Part shown: positions 1 through 8,500 of the stretch, in pieces
Numbering within the stretch: position 1 is the first letter of the stretch
Layout: every line of letters begins with the position of its first letter
From: a virus
IMG/VR virus record: IMGVR_UViG_3300044988_000327
Span: 1 to 34,912 of that record
Strand: one strand, 5' to 3'
Length of the DNA stretch: 34,912 nucleotides
Made by a program: the position numbers and the translations under genes
The notes under the pieces: model-generated
The model's database searches: none
Told to the model about the DNA's origin: nothing
What the model saw: the letters and a program-made list of their open reading frames with translations, nothing else

Positions 1-333
1 GCTAGGGATTTAGAAGTAAAATCTGTTCTTAGTGGATATACGTTTAGAAGTGATAAAGCTGCGGATATGGCATATATGGATGTGGCATCGCAACTTGTAC
101 AAAATGAAAATGGAGTATGGGTGCATAAATCAGGAACTGATCTAAGAACCTTTATAAAACAATTTTCTGAAGACGATAACAATTCTTTCTTATTCAAACC
201 AAAAGTTTCGACAGGGGCCGGTCAGACAAGTTCTAGCAGTACTTCTCAAGATACTTCGAATAAATCTTTATTCCAATTATCACAAGACGAAGTGCTTAAA
301 CGTGCTGCTGAAGGATCACTTCGCAGGAAATAA
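1..333 (+). CDS. C-terminal part of a scaffold-like protein (5' end outside window)
   Basis: The frame is open from the first base and ends at TAA 331-333, so only the last 110 codons are visible. The sequence is polar. A Ser/Thr/Gln-rich linker (about 214-270) is followed by a charged tail ending SLRRK. Low complexity, a basic C-terminus and a place directly before the major capsid gene (20 bases apart) are what one expects of a capsid scaffolding protein, whose basic end usually contacts the coat. This is inference from position and composition; no family motif is recognised. It could also be a protease-scaffold fusion whose catalytic part lies upstream. Confidence 0.6.
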   Translation, partial: ARDLEVKSVLSGYTFRSDKAADMAYMDVASQLVQNENGVWVHKSGTDLRTFIKQFSEDDNNSFLFKPKVSTGAGQTSSSSTSQDTSNKSLFQLSQDEVLKRAAEGSLRRK

Positions 334-353
334 ATACTTTAAGGAAAATTAAA

Positions 354-1595
354 ATGGGCGTTACAACAAGTACCTTGCCTACAGGTATGCAGGCTGGCTT
401 AACAAATAACTATGTATTACAAGAAGCAATTGGTGCTTACAGCGATGAAGCTTATACCAATGCAAGAAAATTATCTGGCACAGGTATTACTTCTTCTAAT
501 CCACAAATTGACACTAGCACAGAAACCTTTATTGGCCAAATGCGTTGGTTCAAACCGTTAAATCCACAAATCAATGTTGCGTCATTAACTGACTCTACAG
601 ACGGTACCAAAACCAGTTACGACACTGACTACAGCACATATATTAAAACTGTGCGTACACACGGTGCCGAAAAAGTTAACATGCAACAAATTGTTACACA
701 ACAAGACGGTCTAGCTAAAATTGGCCGTGACTTCGGCGAAACTCGTGCGAAAGATGAGCATGATGCTATTCTTTCTGTACTTAAAGGTGTGGCTATCTCT
801 GAAGCATTAAACGGTGCTGCTACAGGCTCTGGTGCAACTGGTCTTGGTGGTCAAACATTCTCTAACGATCCTACAGATAAGAAATATGGTTTCTACGTAG
901 ATCTTGGTTCTGAGAAAATCGTTACTGCTAATGGTGTTGCTCCTGGTGCGGTTACTAATTATGCATATCAAGGTGCTTCACGTGCTGAAGGTTTCTTAAA
1001 TGCATTTGGTATGGCATTTAAAGATTATGAACCAGAATGGGCGTACTTAGTTGTATCTCCTGAAACTATGGCTTCATTCCGTTCAGCTAACTTTGTTGAT
1101 GAAACAACTATTGTTGATGGTAACATTAACTTTAACACAATCTTCAATGGTAAATTCCGTTTAATCACTACACGTGCTGCTCAGTCGCTTTCCCCTGCTG
1201 AATTAACAATGTTACGTACTGGTGCTGGCGTTGGTGCTGCAACTACTTTTGCTGCTAATAAGAAAACTTCATTCATTGTATTGCCAGGTGCAATTGCAAT
1301 GGAACAGTTGATGGTTCCTGATTCAGTTGAAGTTTACCGTGACGCTAACAAATACAAAGGTGGCGGTACAACTTCTATTTGGAATCGTTGGGGTTATGTA
1401 TTATCTCCTGCTGGTTACGATTGGAATGGTGCTAAAACCGAATTCCCATCTGATGCAAATTACATGGGTGTTGTTGAAAGCGGTACTTCTAAGGCATTAA
1501 CAGCAACTGGCACTATTGCTAACGCACGTGGTACATGGACACGTAAAACACAATCTGCATTATCATTAGGTATCTTACCTGTATTCCATTCTTAA
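354..1595 (+). CDS. Major capsid protein
   Basis: A 413-residue protein whose length, position and sequence style fit a phage coat protein of the HK97-fold, N4-gp56-like type. It has Gly/Ala/Thr-rich loops, a TYIKTVRTHGAEKVN segment, an alpha-helical spine (about 119-150, with GRDFGETRAKDEHDAIL) and a late GGTTSIWNRWGYVLSPAGYDW segment typical of these coats. A Shine-Dalgarno site (AAGGA, 341-345) precedes the ATG. It follows the scaffold-like gene and precedes the connector gene, the classical head-module order. Product name is an inference from family resemblance and context; no protease gene is visible in the window. Confidence 0.85.
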   Translation: MGVTTSTLPTGMQAGLTNNYVLQEAIGAYSDEAYTNARKLSGTGITSSNPQIDTSTETFIGQMRWFKPLNPQINVASLTDSTDGTKTSYDTDYSTYIKTVRTHGAEKVNMQQIVTQQDGLAKIGRDFGETRAKDEHDAILSVLKGVAISEALNGAATGSGATGLGGQTFSNDPTDKKYGFYVDLGSEKIVTANGVAPGAVTNYAYQGASRAEGFLNAFGMAFKDYEPEWAYLVVSPETMASFRSANFVDETTIVDGNINFNTIFNGKFRLITTRAAQSLSPAELTMLRTGAGVGAATTFAANKKTSFIVLPGAIAMEQLMVPDSVEVYRDANKYKGGGTTSIWNRWGYVLSPAGYDWNGAKTEFPSDANYMGVVESGTSKALTATGTIANARGTWTRKTQSALSLGILPVFHS

Positions 1596-1605
1596 GGAGT
1601 AAGTT

Positions 1606-2088
1606 ATGGCACTAGTTAAAGGTGTTAATTCAAATGCTACCGTAACTGAGGCCGATACTTATTTTGAGAACAGACTAGATGTAGCTAACTGGACTAGTGT
1701 CGCTGATGCTCAGAAAGAACAAGCTCTATGTACTGCTACATCTATGTTGGATGAATTGGATTGGATCGGAGTAGCTACAGATCCAGAACAATCACTAGCT
1801 CATCCTCGTAAAGATGGTGAATATTTTGATCCTAAACTTGGTATACTTGTTTCACTAGTTTCTACTGTAGTTAATCAAAGAGTCATGAAAGCAACTTACG
1901 AGTTAGCTAATCATTTGTTAAATAATGAAGGACTATTAGATAACACAGGCTTAATCAAAGACTTAGAACTTAGTGGCATTAAACTTAGTGTTATACGGCC
2001 TGCGGACAAAATCCCAATGATTGTAAAAACACTCATCAAACCATTACTCCGGAATAGTGGTAAGAGAACGTGGTGGAGGGCTAATTAA
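1606..2088 (+). CDS. Head-tail connector/adaptor (DnaT-like family)
   Basis: A 160-residue, mostly helical protein with the layout seen in siphovirus connectors. An N-terminal 'VTEADTYFENRL' helix is followed by the motif LDELDWIGVAT...LAHPRKDG and a helical stretch QRVMKATYELANHLL. Proteins with this pattern are often auto-annotated as DnaT-like ssDNA-binding, but directly after a capsid gene they act as head-tail adaptors under the portal. The Shine-Dalgarno site TAAGGAG (1594-1600) sits just before the ATG. Its TAA overlaps the next ATG in a TAATG junction, so translation is probably coupled. Confident about the structural role, less about the exact ring position. Confidence 0.7.
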   Translation: MALVKGVNSNATVTEADTYFENRLDVANWTSVADAQKEQALCTATSMLDELDWIGVATDPEQSLAHPRKDGEYFDPKLGILVSLVSTVVNQRVMKATYELANHLLNNEGLLDNTGLIKDLELSGIKLSVIRPADKIPMIVKTLIKPLLRNSGKRTWWRAN

Positions 2089-2432
2089 TGGCGTATTCTA
2101 CATTAATTGGTGCTTCATTAAATAAAGCTTTTAATGCAGCTAAAGATCTAGCTATTGATGCAGTGTTTACAAAAACAACTGATTCTGAGTTTGATTTTAG
2201 CACTGGTGAAGTTAATGATACAACTATACCGTCAATAACGACAAAGATAATTATTACAAAAACGTCTAAAACTCCAGAAGCGAAAACTATGACTATTATG
2301 TTTAAAACAAAAGAGGTAGGAGAGTTTTCGATGACAGACCATGTATATATTGATAATGATAGATGGCATTTTGGTAATGTAATTACTTCAAACAATTACA
2401 TTTCAGTTGTTGAACTTTATCATGAGACATAA
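2088..2432 (+). CDS. Probable head-completion / neck protein
   Basis: A 114-residue protein lying between the adaptor and a tail-completion-like gene. Its start codon shares one base with the upstream stop (TAATG at 2086-2090), preceded by GGAGG (2075-2079). The sequence has an N-terminal helix (SLNKAFNAAKDLAIDAVF) followed by beta-rich sequence ending in a VYIDNDRWHFGNVI segment, typical of small beta-barrel head-closure (stopper) proteins. No diagnostic motif is seen; the call rests on size, fold type and gene order. Confidence 0.5.
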   Translation: MAYSTLIGASLNKAFNAAKDLAIDAVFTKTTDSEFDFSTGEVNDTTIPSITTKIIITKTSKTPEAKTMTIMFKTKEVGEFSMTDHVYIDNDRWHFGNVITSNNYISVVELYHET

Positions 2433-2434
2433 TT

Positions 2435-2845
2435 ATGGGCAAATATGCTGATTTAGAGAAAGACGTTTATTCAGTATTTTCATCTAATGAGTGGAAAGCT
2501 GAAGATATAAAAACATTCCCGACAAATTTCGTAGTTATGAACACCACTAGTGATGAATTTATACGCGTATCAGTGATACCTAGTGGAAAACCTATTAATA
2601 GATATTCATTAGCAGGTGTTTTGATAATTGAAATTTTTATAGCTGCAGGCTCAGGCACAAGACGTGCTATGGCTATAGCAGATACTTTAGATAGCTACCT
2701 TGTAGATCAATCTAAGAAAACGAGTACAGGTGTGACTCAATTTGGTATTAGTAGTCTGATGCATAATGGACCAGACAAGGCATTACCAGTTATTCACAAA
2801 AGTACTTACACAATTAATTTTAACTTCTACGGAAGTTCTACTTAA
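2435..2845 (+). CDS. Probable tail terminator / completion protein
   Basis: A 136-residue protein two bases after the preceding stop and immediately before the tail-tube genes, the usual place of the tail terminator (lambda gpU-like). It shows the alternating pattern of that family: an N-terminal helix (DLEKDVYSVFSS), a beta segment with 'EFIRVSVIPSG', a hydrophobic strand GVLIIEIFIAAGSG, a helix RRAMAIADTLDSYL and a C-terminal strand pair ending in TYTINFNFYG. Such proteins form the ring that ends tube polymerisation and docks to the head. Assignment is by context and secondary-structure pattern. Confidence 0.6.
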   Translation: MGKYADLEKDVYSVFSSNEWKAEDIKTFPTNFVVMNTTSDEFIRVSVIPSGKPINRYSLAGVLIIEIFIAAGSGTRRAMAIADTLDSYLVDQSKKTSTGVTQFGISSLMHNGPDKALPVIHKSTYTINFNFYGSST

Positions 2846-2863
2846 ATTTAAAGGGACTAAAAA

Positions 2864-3427
2864 ATGGCTAATCACATTAGCTCTATCAGTAGCGCAATGT
2901 TTACAAACCTTTGTGTTACTAAAGCTGCAAAACTTCCATCAGCGCTACCAGCAGCTGATGATGCTGTAACACCATTTGCTACTGCAGCAGATTTTGTTGA
3001 GATTCGTAATATTAAAGAATTCCCAACAATTGGTACACCCGCGAATATCGTTAAGGTTGCTGAGTATGGTTCGGAGACTTCTTTCCAAATCCAAGGCCAA
3101 GCTGATGCTCCTCAAATGGAAATTACATTAAACTATGTACCTTCTGAATGGGCAGAAAATAAAGTGCTTGGCGGTGGAGGTATGAAAATTGCAGATAAAG
3201 CAATTTATATGTTTAGATTTGCACTATTATCTAAAGCGCCTGGTGCAAACGTATCAACAGGTTTGCCTGAATTAAAAGATGGTTTTGGAGGCAGTCCAAA
3301 TTCTTGCTATTACTTCTTAGGTAAGTTAGAGGCATTAGAAGTGACACCTAGTTTGACAGACGCAATGACTGCTAAACTAACTATTTCTGTGCAATCGCCA
3401 ATTGTTGGCGCTTATTCAATTTCTTAA
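2864..3427 (+). CDS. Tail-tube protein, paralogue 1
   Basis: A 187-residue protein with Shine-Dalgarno AAAGGGA (2850-2856). Residues from about 45 on closely match the gene downstream. Shared blocks include EIRNIKEFP-IGTPANIVKV, IQGQADAP-ME, YYFLGK-EALEVTPSLTDA and TAKLTI-VQS. Beta-rich content, position before the chaperones and high expected copy number point to the tail-tube subunit. It lacks about 60 N-terminal residues and an internal loop present in the second copy, so the pair diverged by insertion or deletion as well as substitution. The two may mix in the tube, or one may form the initiator or terminal rings. Confidence 0.72.
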   Translation: MANHISSISSAMFTNLCVTKAAKLPSALPAADDAVTPFATAADFVEIRNIKEFPTIGTPANIVKVAEYGSETSFQIQGQADAPQMEITLNYVPSEWAENKVLGGGGMKIADKAIYMFRFALLSKAPGANVSTGLPELKDGFGGSPNSCYYFLGKLEALEVTPSLTDAMTAKLTISVQSPIVGAYSIS

Positions 3428-3440
3428 GGAAGGTTAAACA

Positions 3441-4238
3441 ATGGCACACATTAAATCTTTAGGTGCTGCGAGATACGCGGACCTTTCTGTATCTTTACTG
3501 GCTACAGGTACAGCTGCTGAATTTGGTAATTCGAATGGCATTTCATTTTCGCAATTAGAAACCATTGTTAGTACAATTAAAACCGTACCTACTAAAAGTG
3601 GATTATCTACTGCTGCAGGTGATAATACTGCACTAGCAGCAGCAATGACTTCCACTGTTGGCGCGGCAAATACTGTTGGCTTGTTTGCCAAAGAAGGTGA
3701 TGTAGCTGCGGATGTTTCATTATCTTTAGCTAATACTAAAAATTATGTTAGAATTCGTCACGTTAAAGAATTCCCATCAATCGGTACACCTGCTAATATC
3801 GTAAAAGTACCTAACTATGGTAAAAAGAATTCGCTACAAATTCAAGGCCAAGCTGACGCTCCTACAATGGAATTGACAGTTAACTACGTAGCAGGCCTCT
3901 GGGAAAATAACAGTTTATGTACTGAAGACCCCGCTACAGGTAACTTTGTTCCTTCTTTTGCTAAAGTTGGTGACGGTCGCGTTTACTTATTCAGATTCAC
4001 TCTTTTAGACGCAAAGCCAGATGGCTATGACGCGGTCAAAGGTGTAGCAGGAACAGTAAACGATGATTCTATTGCAGATACAGGAGCGCTTACATTAACG
4101 GCTGTTGAAAATACTAGTTACTATTTCTTAGGTAAGATGGAAGCATTAGAGGTAACACCTAGTTTAACTGATGCGATTACAGCTAAATTAACTATTGCTG
4201 TACAATCAGATATTTACGGTGCTTTCACTGTAGATTAA
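3441..4238 (+). CDS. Tail-tube protein, paralogue 2
   Basis: A 265-residue protein starting 13 bases after paralogue 1, with Shine-Dalgarno AAGGAAGG (3426-3433). Residues 1-95 are an extra Ala/Ser/Thr-rich segment (for example AAGDNTALAAAMTSTVGAAN). From about residue 96 it repeats the conserved core of paralogue 1 (RIRHVKEFPSIGTPANIVKV; YYFLGKMEALEVTPSLTDA), with an extra loop at about 145-220. The added N-terminal segment could be a decoration or a spacer on the tube. Which of the two is the major component cannot be told from sequence. A hairpin-forming spacer follows. Confidence 0.72.
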   Translation: MAHIKSLGAARYADLSVSLLATGTAAEFGNSNGISFSQLETIVSTIKTVPTKSGLSTAAGDNTALAAAMTSTVGAANTVGLFAKEGDVAADVSLSLANTKNYVRIRHVKEFPSIGTPANIVKVPNYGKKNSLQIQGQADAPTMELTVNYVAGLWENNSLCTEDPATGNFVPSFAKVGDGRVYLFRFTLLDAKPDGYDAVKGVAGTVNDDSIADTGALTLTAVENTSYYFLGKMEALEVTPSLTDAITAKLTIAVQSDIYGAFTVD

Positions 4239-4262
4239 TTTATATTTCCTATATGGAATGCG

Positions 4263-4297
4263 TTGCGACTGGCGCAATTAAAACACCAAAGTCGCAA
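4263..4297 (+). other. Intergenic hairpin after the tail-tube genes
   Basis: The 78-base gap 4239-4316 contains an 8-bp perfect inverted repeat, TTGCGACT (4263-4270) and AGTCGCAA (4290-4297), with a 19-base loop. There is no T-tract, so it is not an intrinsic terminator. It may mark an mRNA processing or stability element separating the highly expressed tube genes from the sparingly needed chaperone genes. That role is inference. Confidence 0.45.
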
Positions 4298-4316
4298 TCT
4301 ATAATGAAGGATAATT

Positions 4317-4532
4317 ATGTCACAAAATAAACCATTTAGCTTAGAGTATGTGGTAGGCATTACTGTCAAACATATGCTTAAAAGTATTGATATCAGTATT
4401 AATAAAACATTCGAAAGAACAAAAGACGAGACATTGACTCCTGATAAGAAATCAGAAGCTTTTGAAACACTCTCAATTTTACATCAAATGCGAGCACAAC
4501 TAGATGAACGCAAAATTAATCAAGGTAAGTAA
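4317..4532 (+). CDS. Small protein of the tail-chaperone locus, unknown function
   Basis: A 71-residue protein (AAGGAT, 4307-4312, as ribosome site) that is charged and helix-forming, with segments SLEYVVGITVKHMLKSIDI and SEAFETLSILHQMRAQLDERK. No membrane segment or motif is seen. It ends one base before the start of the chaperone gene and so is probably co-translated with it. It may be an accessory tail-assembly factor; this is position-based only. Confidence 0.6.
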   Translation: MSQNKPFSLEYVVGITVKHMLKSIDISINKTFERTKDETLTPDKKSEAFETLSILHQMRAQLDERKINQGK

Positions 4533-4533
4533 C

Positions 4534-4851
4534 ATGTCAGAAGCAAAAGGTATTAAAGCACTTGTTGGTCAACGTATGACTAAAACAGTTAAGTTCTTAA
4601 ATGGAGATGTTAAAATCTCCAAACTCACTGTATCAGAAGTTTTAGAAATCCAATCAAAAGCCAAAGACGCAGAGAAAGATGAAAATGCAGGTTTAGAATT
4701 ATTGAAAACTGTCATTCGTTCTGCTGTTGACGGTGGTGGTGATTTGGATGATAGCGATTTTGATAATTTTCCAATGGATGAGTTATCTAAGCTATCAAAT
4801 GAAATTATGAAATATTCAGGTCTTGGTCAAGAAGCGGGAAAGTCTGCTTAA
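4534..4851 (+). CDS. Tail assembly chaperone, short form (lambda gpG-like)
   Basis: A 105-residue acidic protein: N-terminal beta part (MTKTVKFLNGDVKISKLTVSEV) and a helical, Asp/Glu-rich second half (DDSDFDNFPMDELSKL). Lies before the tape measure and ends with the lambda-type slippery heptamer GGGAAAG nine bases before its TAA. In lambda the G product coats the tape measure and recruits tube subunits. Start chosen at 4534 because AAGGTAAG (4524-4531) precedes it; an in-frame ATG at 4504 lies inside the upstream gene and has no better site. Confidence 0.8.
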   Translation: MSEAKGIKALVGQRMTKTVKFLNGDVKISKLTVSEVLEIQSKAKDAEKDENAGLELLKTVIRSAVDGGGDLDDSDFDNFPMDELSKLSNEIMKYSGLGQEAGKSA

Positions 4852-5186
4852 CGGACGAAGAGTTGCCTATATTTGAATTGGCATTTCATTTGAAGATGCC
4901 CATATATAAAATATATGAGGAAATGACTTATGAAGAGATGCTAGGGTGGTTTAGTTATTTAGAGCAACGTCCTATAGAATGGCGTGCTGATGACAGAGCA
5001 GCTAAGTTAATTCAAGTACAGGGAGCTAAAGAAAAGCCGTGGCAACTTTTTACTTCATTAGATGCTATTTACAATCCAAAGTCTAAAGGTAAGAAAGAAG
5101 AAGGTGAATTTGACGCTAATAACTTCAAACGCTCAGGCTTCTTCCAGCAGTTAATGAGAGCTTCAGGAGGAGAGGCATTAAAATGA
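4534..5186 (+). CDS. Tail assembly chaperone, frameshifted long form (lambda gpGT-like)
   Basis: Ribosomes slipping -1 at GGGAAAG (4836-4842) read on in the frame of 4842-5183. This gives 103 residues of the short form plus 114 more, 217 in all. The junction reads ...QEAGK-VCLTDEELPIFELAFHLKM. The T part contains the recognisable EEMTYEEMLGWFSYLEQRP segment of tail assembly T domains, which bind tube subunits. The downstream frame has no ATG or ribosome site near its beginning, only a TTG inside the fused frame, so the frameshift is the sensible way to make it. Its stop overlaps the next start (ATGA at 5183-5186). Confidence 0.82.
4836..4842 (+). promoter_or_regulatory. Programmed -1 ribosomal frameshift site
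   Basis: The heptamer is phased G_GGA_AAG in the short-form frame, so paired tRNAs can re-pair on GGG and AAA. The same heptamer drives the lambda G/GT shift. No strong downstream pseudoknot or stem is evident, which also resembles lambda. Confidence 0.85.
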
Positions 5187-5479
5187 GTAGCGTAGTTAAA
5201 GCTAATCTTCATAGATTATTCTTTAAAGAATTGAGAGATACAGTTAATAGTACTGCAGAAGAATTAATACAAGCATTGAAAGATGCCACTCCCGTCGATA
5301 CAGGGCAAGCTAGAGATGGGTGGCGCTATGAAGATGGAAAAATACTTAATGATGTTGAATATATCAGTGAATTAAATGAAGGAACTAGTAAACAAGCTCC
5401 TGCTTATTTTATTGAAAGAACATTATTAGCACATAGTCAAGTAGACTCTAATGGTGTTATTGTTACACCTACAAACTAA
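5183..5479 (+). CDS. HK97 gp10-like head-tail / tail completion protein
   Basis: A 98-residue protein. Its ATG overlaps the chaperone stop and GGAGG (5166-5170) lies upstream. The ATPVDTGQARDGW motif (about 35-47) followed by NDVEYISELNEGTSKQAPAYFIERTL is characteristic of HK97 gp10-family neck and tail-completion proteins. These are usually encoded beside the terminator, upstream of the tube gene; here the gene sits between the chaperones and the tape measure, an unusual placement. It is the last gene before a strong intrinsic terminator. Confidence 0.7.
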   Translation: MSSVVKANLHRLFFKELRDTVNSTAEELIQALKDATPVDTGQARDGWRYEDGKILNDVEYISELNEGTSKQAPAYFIERTLLAHSQVDSNGVIVTPTN

Positions 5480-5484
5480 TAACA

Positions 5485-5525
5485 CCCCTTTATTATTACC
5501 TTATGGTATTAGTGGAGGGGTTTTT
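5485..5525 (+). terminator. Intrinsic terminator upstream of the tape measure
   Basis: Arms 5485-5500 (CCCCTTTATTATTACC) and 5505-5520 pair over 16 positions, with G-T wobbles and one T-T mismatch, around a TTAT loop. TTTTT follows (5521-5525). It is a textbook intrinsic terminator in the middle of the late operon, 15 bases before the tape-measure ATG. Confidence 0.88.
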
Positions 5526-5539
5526 AATGGAGAAAAAGG

Positions 5540-8500
5540 ATGTCAGGTATAGTAATTGATGTCGAAGCCAGAGTCAATAAGGCTGAGAGTTCACTAGAAA
5601 AATTAAATGATGTTGTAAAGAGCATTACAGCTAATGTCAAAAATATTGACAAAAGTTTAGATGCTTTATCTATGAAAAAGGAAGTGCCACTAGATAAAAC
5701 AGAGAAGGCTTTAAATAATTTATCCCCAAAGATTGATAAATTGCAAAGCAGTACTGATAAATTATTTAAAAGTTCTTTGACTATAGATAATAAATATGCA
5801 AAAGAATTTATAAGTATTGGTGTAACAGCTGAGGCTGCAGGTAAGCGTGTTGAAAAAGCTTTTAATGATATTACATTAAAGCCTAATGATGCTGCATTAA
5901 AGAATTTCTCAGCTGAAATAGACAGGACATCTAGAAAGATTTCTAAACAAATGGCTGAAGGTATTTCTAAAAAAGATTTAAGAGATACCGAAAGCAGTTT
6001 GCAAAATATAAACAAAAGCATTACTGGTGTAGCAACCAATATAAATTCAGCAGTTAGCTCAATTAGCACAGCTATTGCAGCATTTGGCACATTCGCATCT
6101 GTTGGTGTACTCGTTAAATCATTGTCAGATATTACATCATCATTCACTGAGATTGAATCTAAAATTGCAATGGTAACAGGGCGTACAAATGCCTTTGCTG
6201 AAGCTCAGTCAAATCTTTTAAAGATTGCTGCAGAAACACGCACAACATATGCAGCAACTGCAGATGCGTTTTCAGGTGTTGGCCGCTCAATGAAAGATGT
6301 TGGTGCTACTAGTGAGCAACTTTATAAAGTAACAAAAGCTTTACAACAAGCGCAAGCGCTTTCAGGCGGTTCATCTGAAGGCTTTAAAGCGGCAATGATG
6401 CAGTTAAACCAAGGTCTGGCATCAGGCGCACTACGCGGTGAGGAGTTAAACTCAGTTCTTGAACAAGCTCCGGCTATTGCTGACGCAATAGCACGTTCTT
6501 TACATGTATCTACAGGTGCATTGAAAGGTATTGCGGAGCAAGGCAAGTTAACTACATCTGTTGTATTTGGCTCGTTATTAAGACAAGCTGATGATTTAAA
6601 TTCAAAATTCAAACTAATTGCGCCAACGCTTAATAATGCAATGGAAGCAGGGTTTGAGGGTGCTAAACGATTTGGCTATGAATTAGACAAAGGTCTTGGA
6701 TTGTCTCAAGGCTTAGCTAAAAGTATTACAAAAATAACTACGAGTCTTAATACCAAAACAAGTGGTATTAGAGTATTTGCTGCTGATTTTGATGTTAAAT
6801 TAAAAGAAGCAACTATCAAAGCTAAAGCGTATATTGAACCGTTATCTAGAATTGTAACAGCGCTTGGGCAAGAATTTTATAGAGTATTTTCTTCATGGAA
6901 AATACCCGACATATCCCAAGGCCCTCTTGATAATATTATTAATAAATTTAAATTACTTGACTTTATACTAGGCAACACAGATCCGGCAGTAAGTACTAAG
7001 ATAATTTTTAGACGTATAGAATCTGCTATTATTGACGGTATTGACGCTGTAAGTGGATTATTAGATCGCGGTATTAAAGTCAGCGATAAATTTATAGCAC
7101 CTATAATTGATAAAGTAGAAGAGATTTACCCGAAAGCTAGAAACGCTATATTGTCTTCTTTTGTCAAATTAAAAGCTGTAATAGAAGCTGCAATGTCTAT
7201 ATTGTCTGAAGGATTTGAAATTGGTACTGAATTTGTAAAACCAATTATAAGAGAAATAAACAGATTACCTGAGCAATTAATAGTTATTTTTAATAAGGTC
7301 TCTAAGGCATTATTTAGTGCAGCTCGCGGCACAGATGCAATAGCGAGAGGTATGGCGAATGTCATTGACTCTATTACCGTTAAGACTGGTGACTTAGATA
7401 GTATTTATGAATACTTAAATAATTTTAAAGACAAAGTTATTAATATATTTTTTAAAATTTGGGATGCAGTAATTGGGAATTCATGGTGGACAGACACTAT
7501 TGATACTATTATTAGTACGTCTAAAAGCTTATGGGAGAATGCATCACCTGGTCTAATGAAATTTAGAGATAGTATAATTGCACTATTCCATACTATTTCT
7601 AAGACTATTCGCATATTATTCAATGATGCGCTTGTTAAGCTTAATATCGAATCATCTTCTGTGTCTTTGAAAATCCCTATTAGTATCGGTGATGCTAAAG
7701 TTCAATTTAAAGAATTATATAGCTCATTCATTCGCACATTTGATCAATTTAAAGATGATTTTCCATTACTATTCAAAGCAATTGCTGCAGGTATTGGTGC
7801 AGTATTAGCAGGTATGTTCTTGCCTTCAGGCAGTTTTGCAGTATTAGTTGAAGCAGCTTTAATTTCATCTGCAATACAAAGCGCAACCTTATTTGCAGAA
7901 ACATTAGGAAGAGATCTTGGTGATGCAAGTTTAGTAGCAGGTTTAGGCACTAACTTAGGCATAGCAGCAGGTAAATTGTTTGCATCATTTTTATCCAATC
8001 TTCCATTAATCCTCAGTTCATTACTAGGATTTATTGGGGAATTCACTAAAGAATTCTTAAAACAACTACCTATTATCGGATGGGCATTTAAAGGCTTATT
8101 CGGTCTTGCAGGAACACTTGGCCTTGGCGGTGTGATGGGCCTTGTAGGCGCATTATTCTTTGGTAAAGGTATCCTAGGTTTGCTAAAAACATTTGGGATA
8201 GCTACAAAAGGAATCGAGGCATTAGAAGCAAGGCTTTTGACGCTAGGGAAAATATTTAGCGGTGAAGGTGGATTAATCTCCAAGTTATTATTTGGTGGTG
8301 GAAGAGCCTTTCGCATAGTACCCCTATTAGGCCTTATTGCAGTTATCTCAGGCGCTTTTGATGGCTTATTTAATGACTCTACTATTGGTAAGTTGATTTT
8401 AGCAGGTGGTTTTGTTTACTTTGCTTTATTTGGAAAAGAAGGTCTAGCAGGTTTTGCACGAGTAGGAATGCTAGTTAGAGCAAATCTTGTCGGTATACTT

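Noticed and set aside
2081-2395. Antisense ORF opposite the neck gene
   Set aside because: Opposite a tightly packed + strand gene with normal overlaps; the translation is Val/Ile-rich, as reverse translations of Asp/Asn/Lys-rich regions usually are.
4300-4305. Perfect TATAAT as a host -10 box
   Set aside because: No -35 hexamer stands at 16-18 bases, and a start there would leave about five bases before the ATG 4317, too short for the AAGG ribosome site to be transcribed.
4863-5186. Independent gene starting at TTG 4863
   Set aside because: No ribosome site precedes this TTG; the frame is entered by -1 slippage at 4836-4842, and the segment upstream of 4863 in this frame is also T-domain-like.
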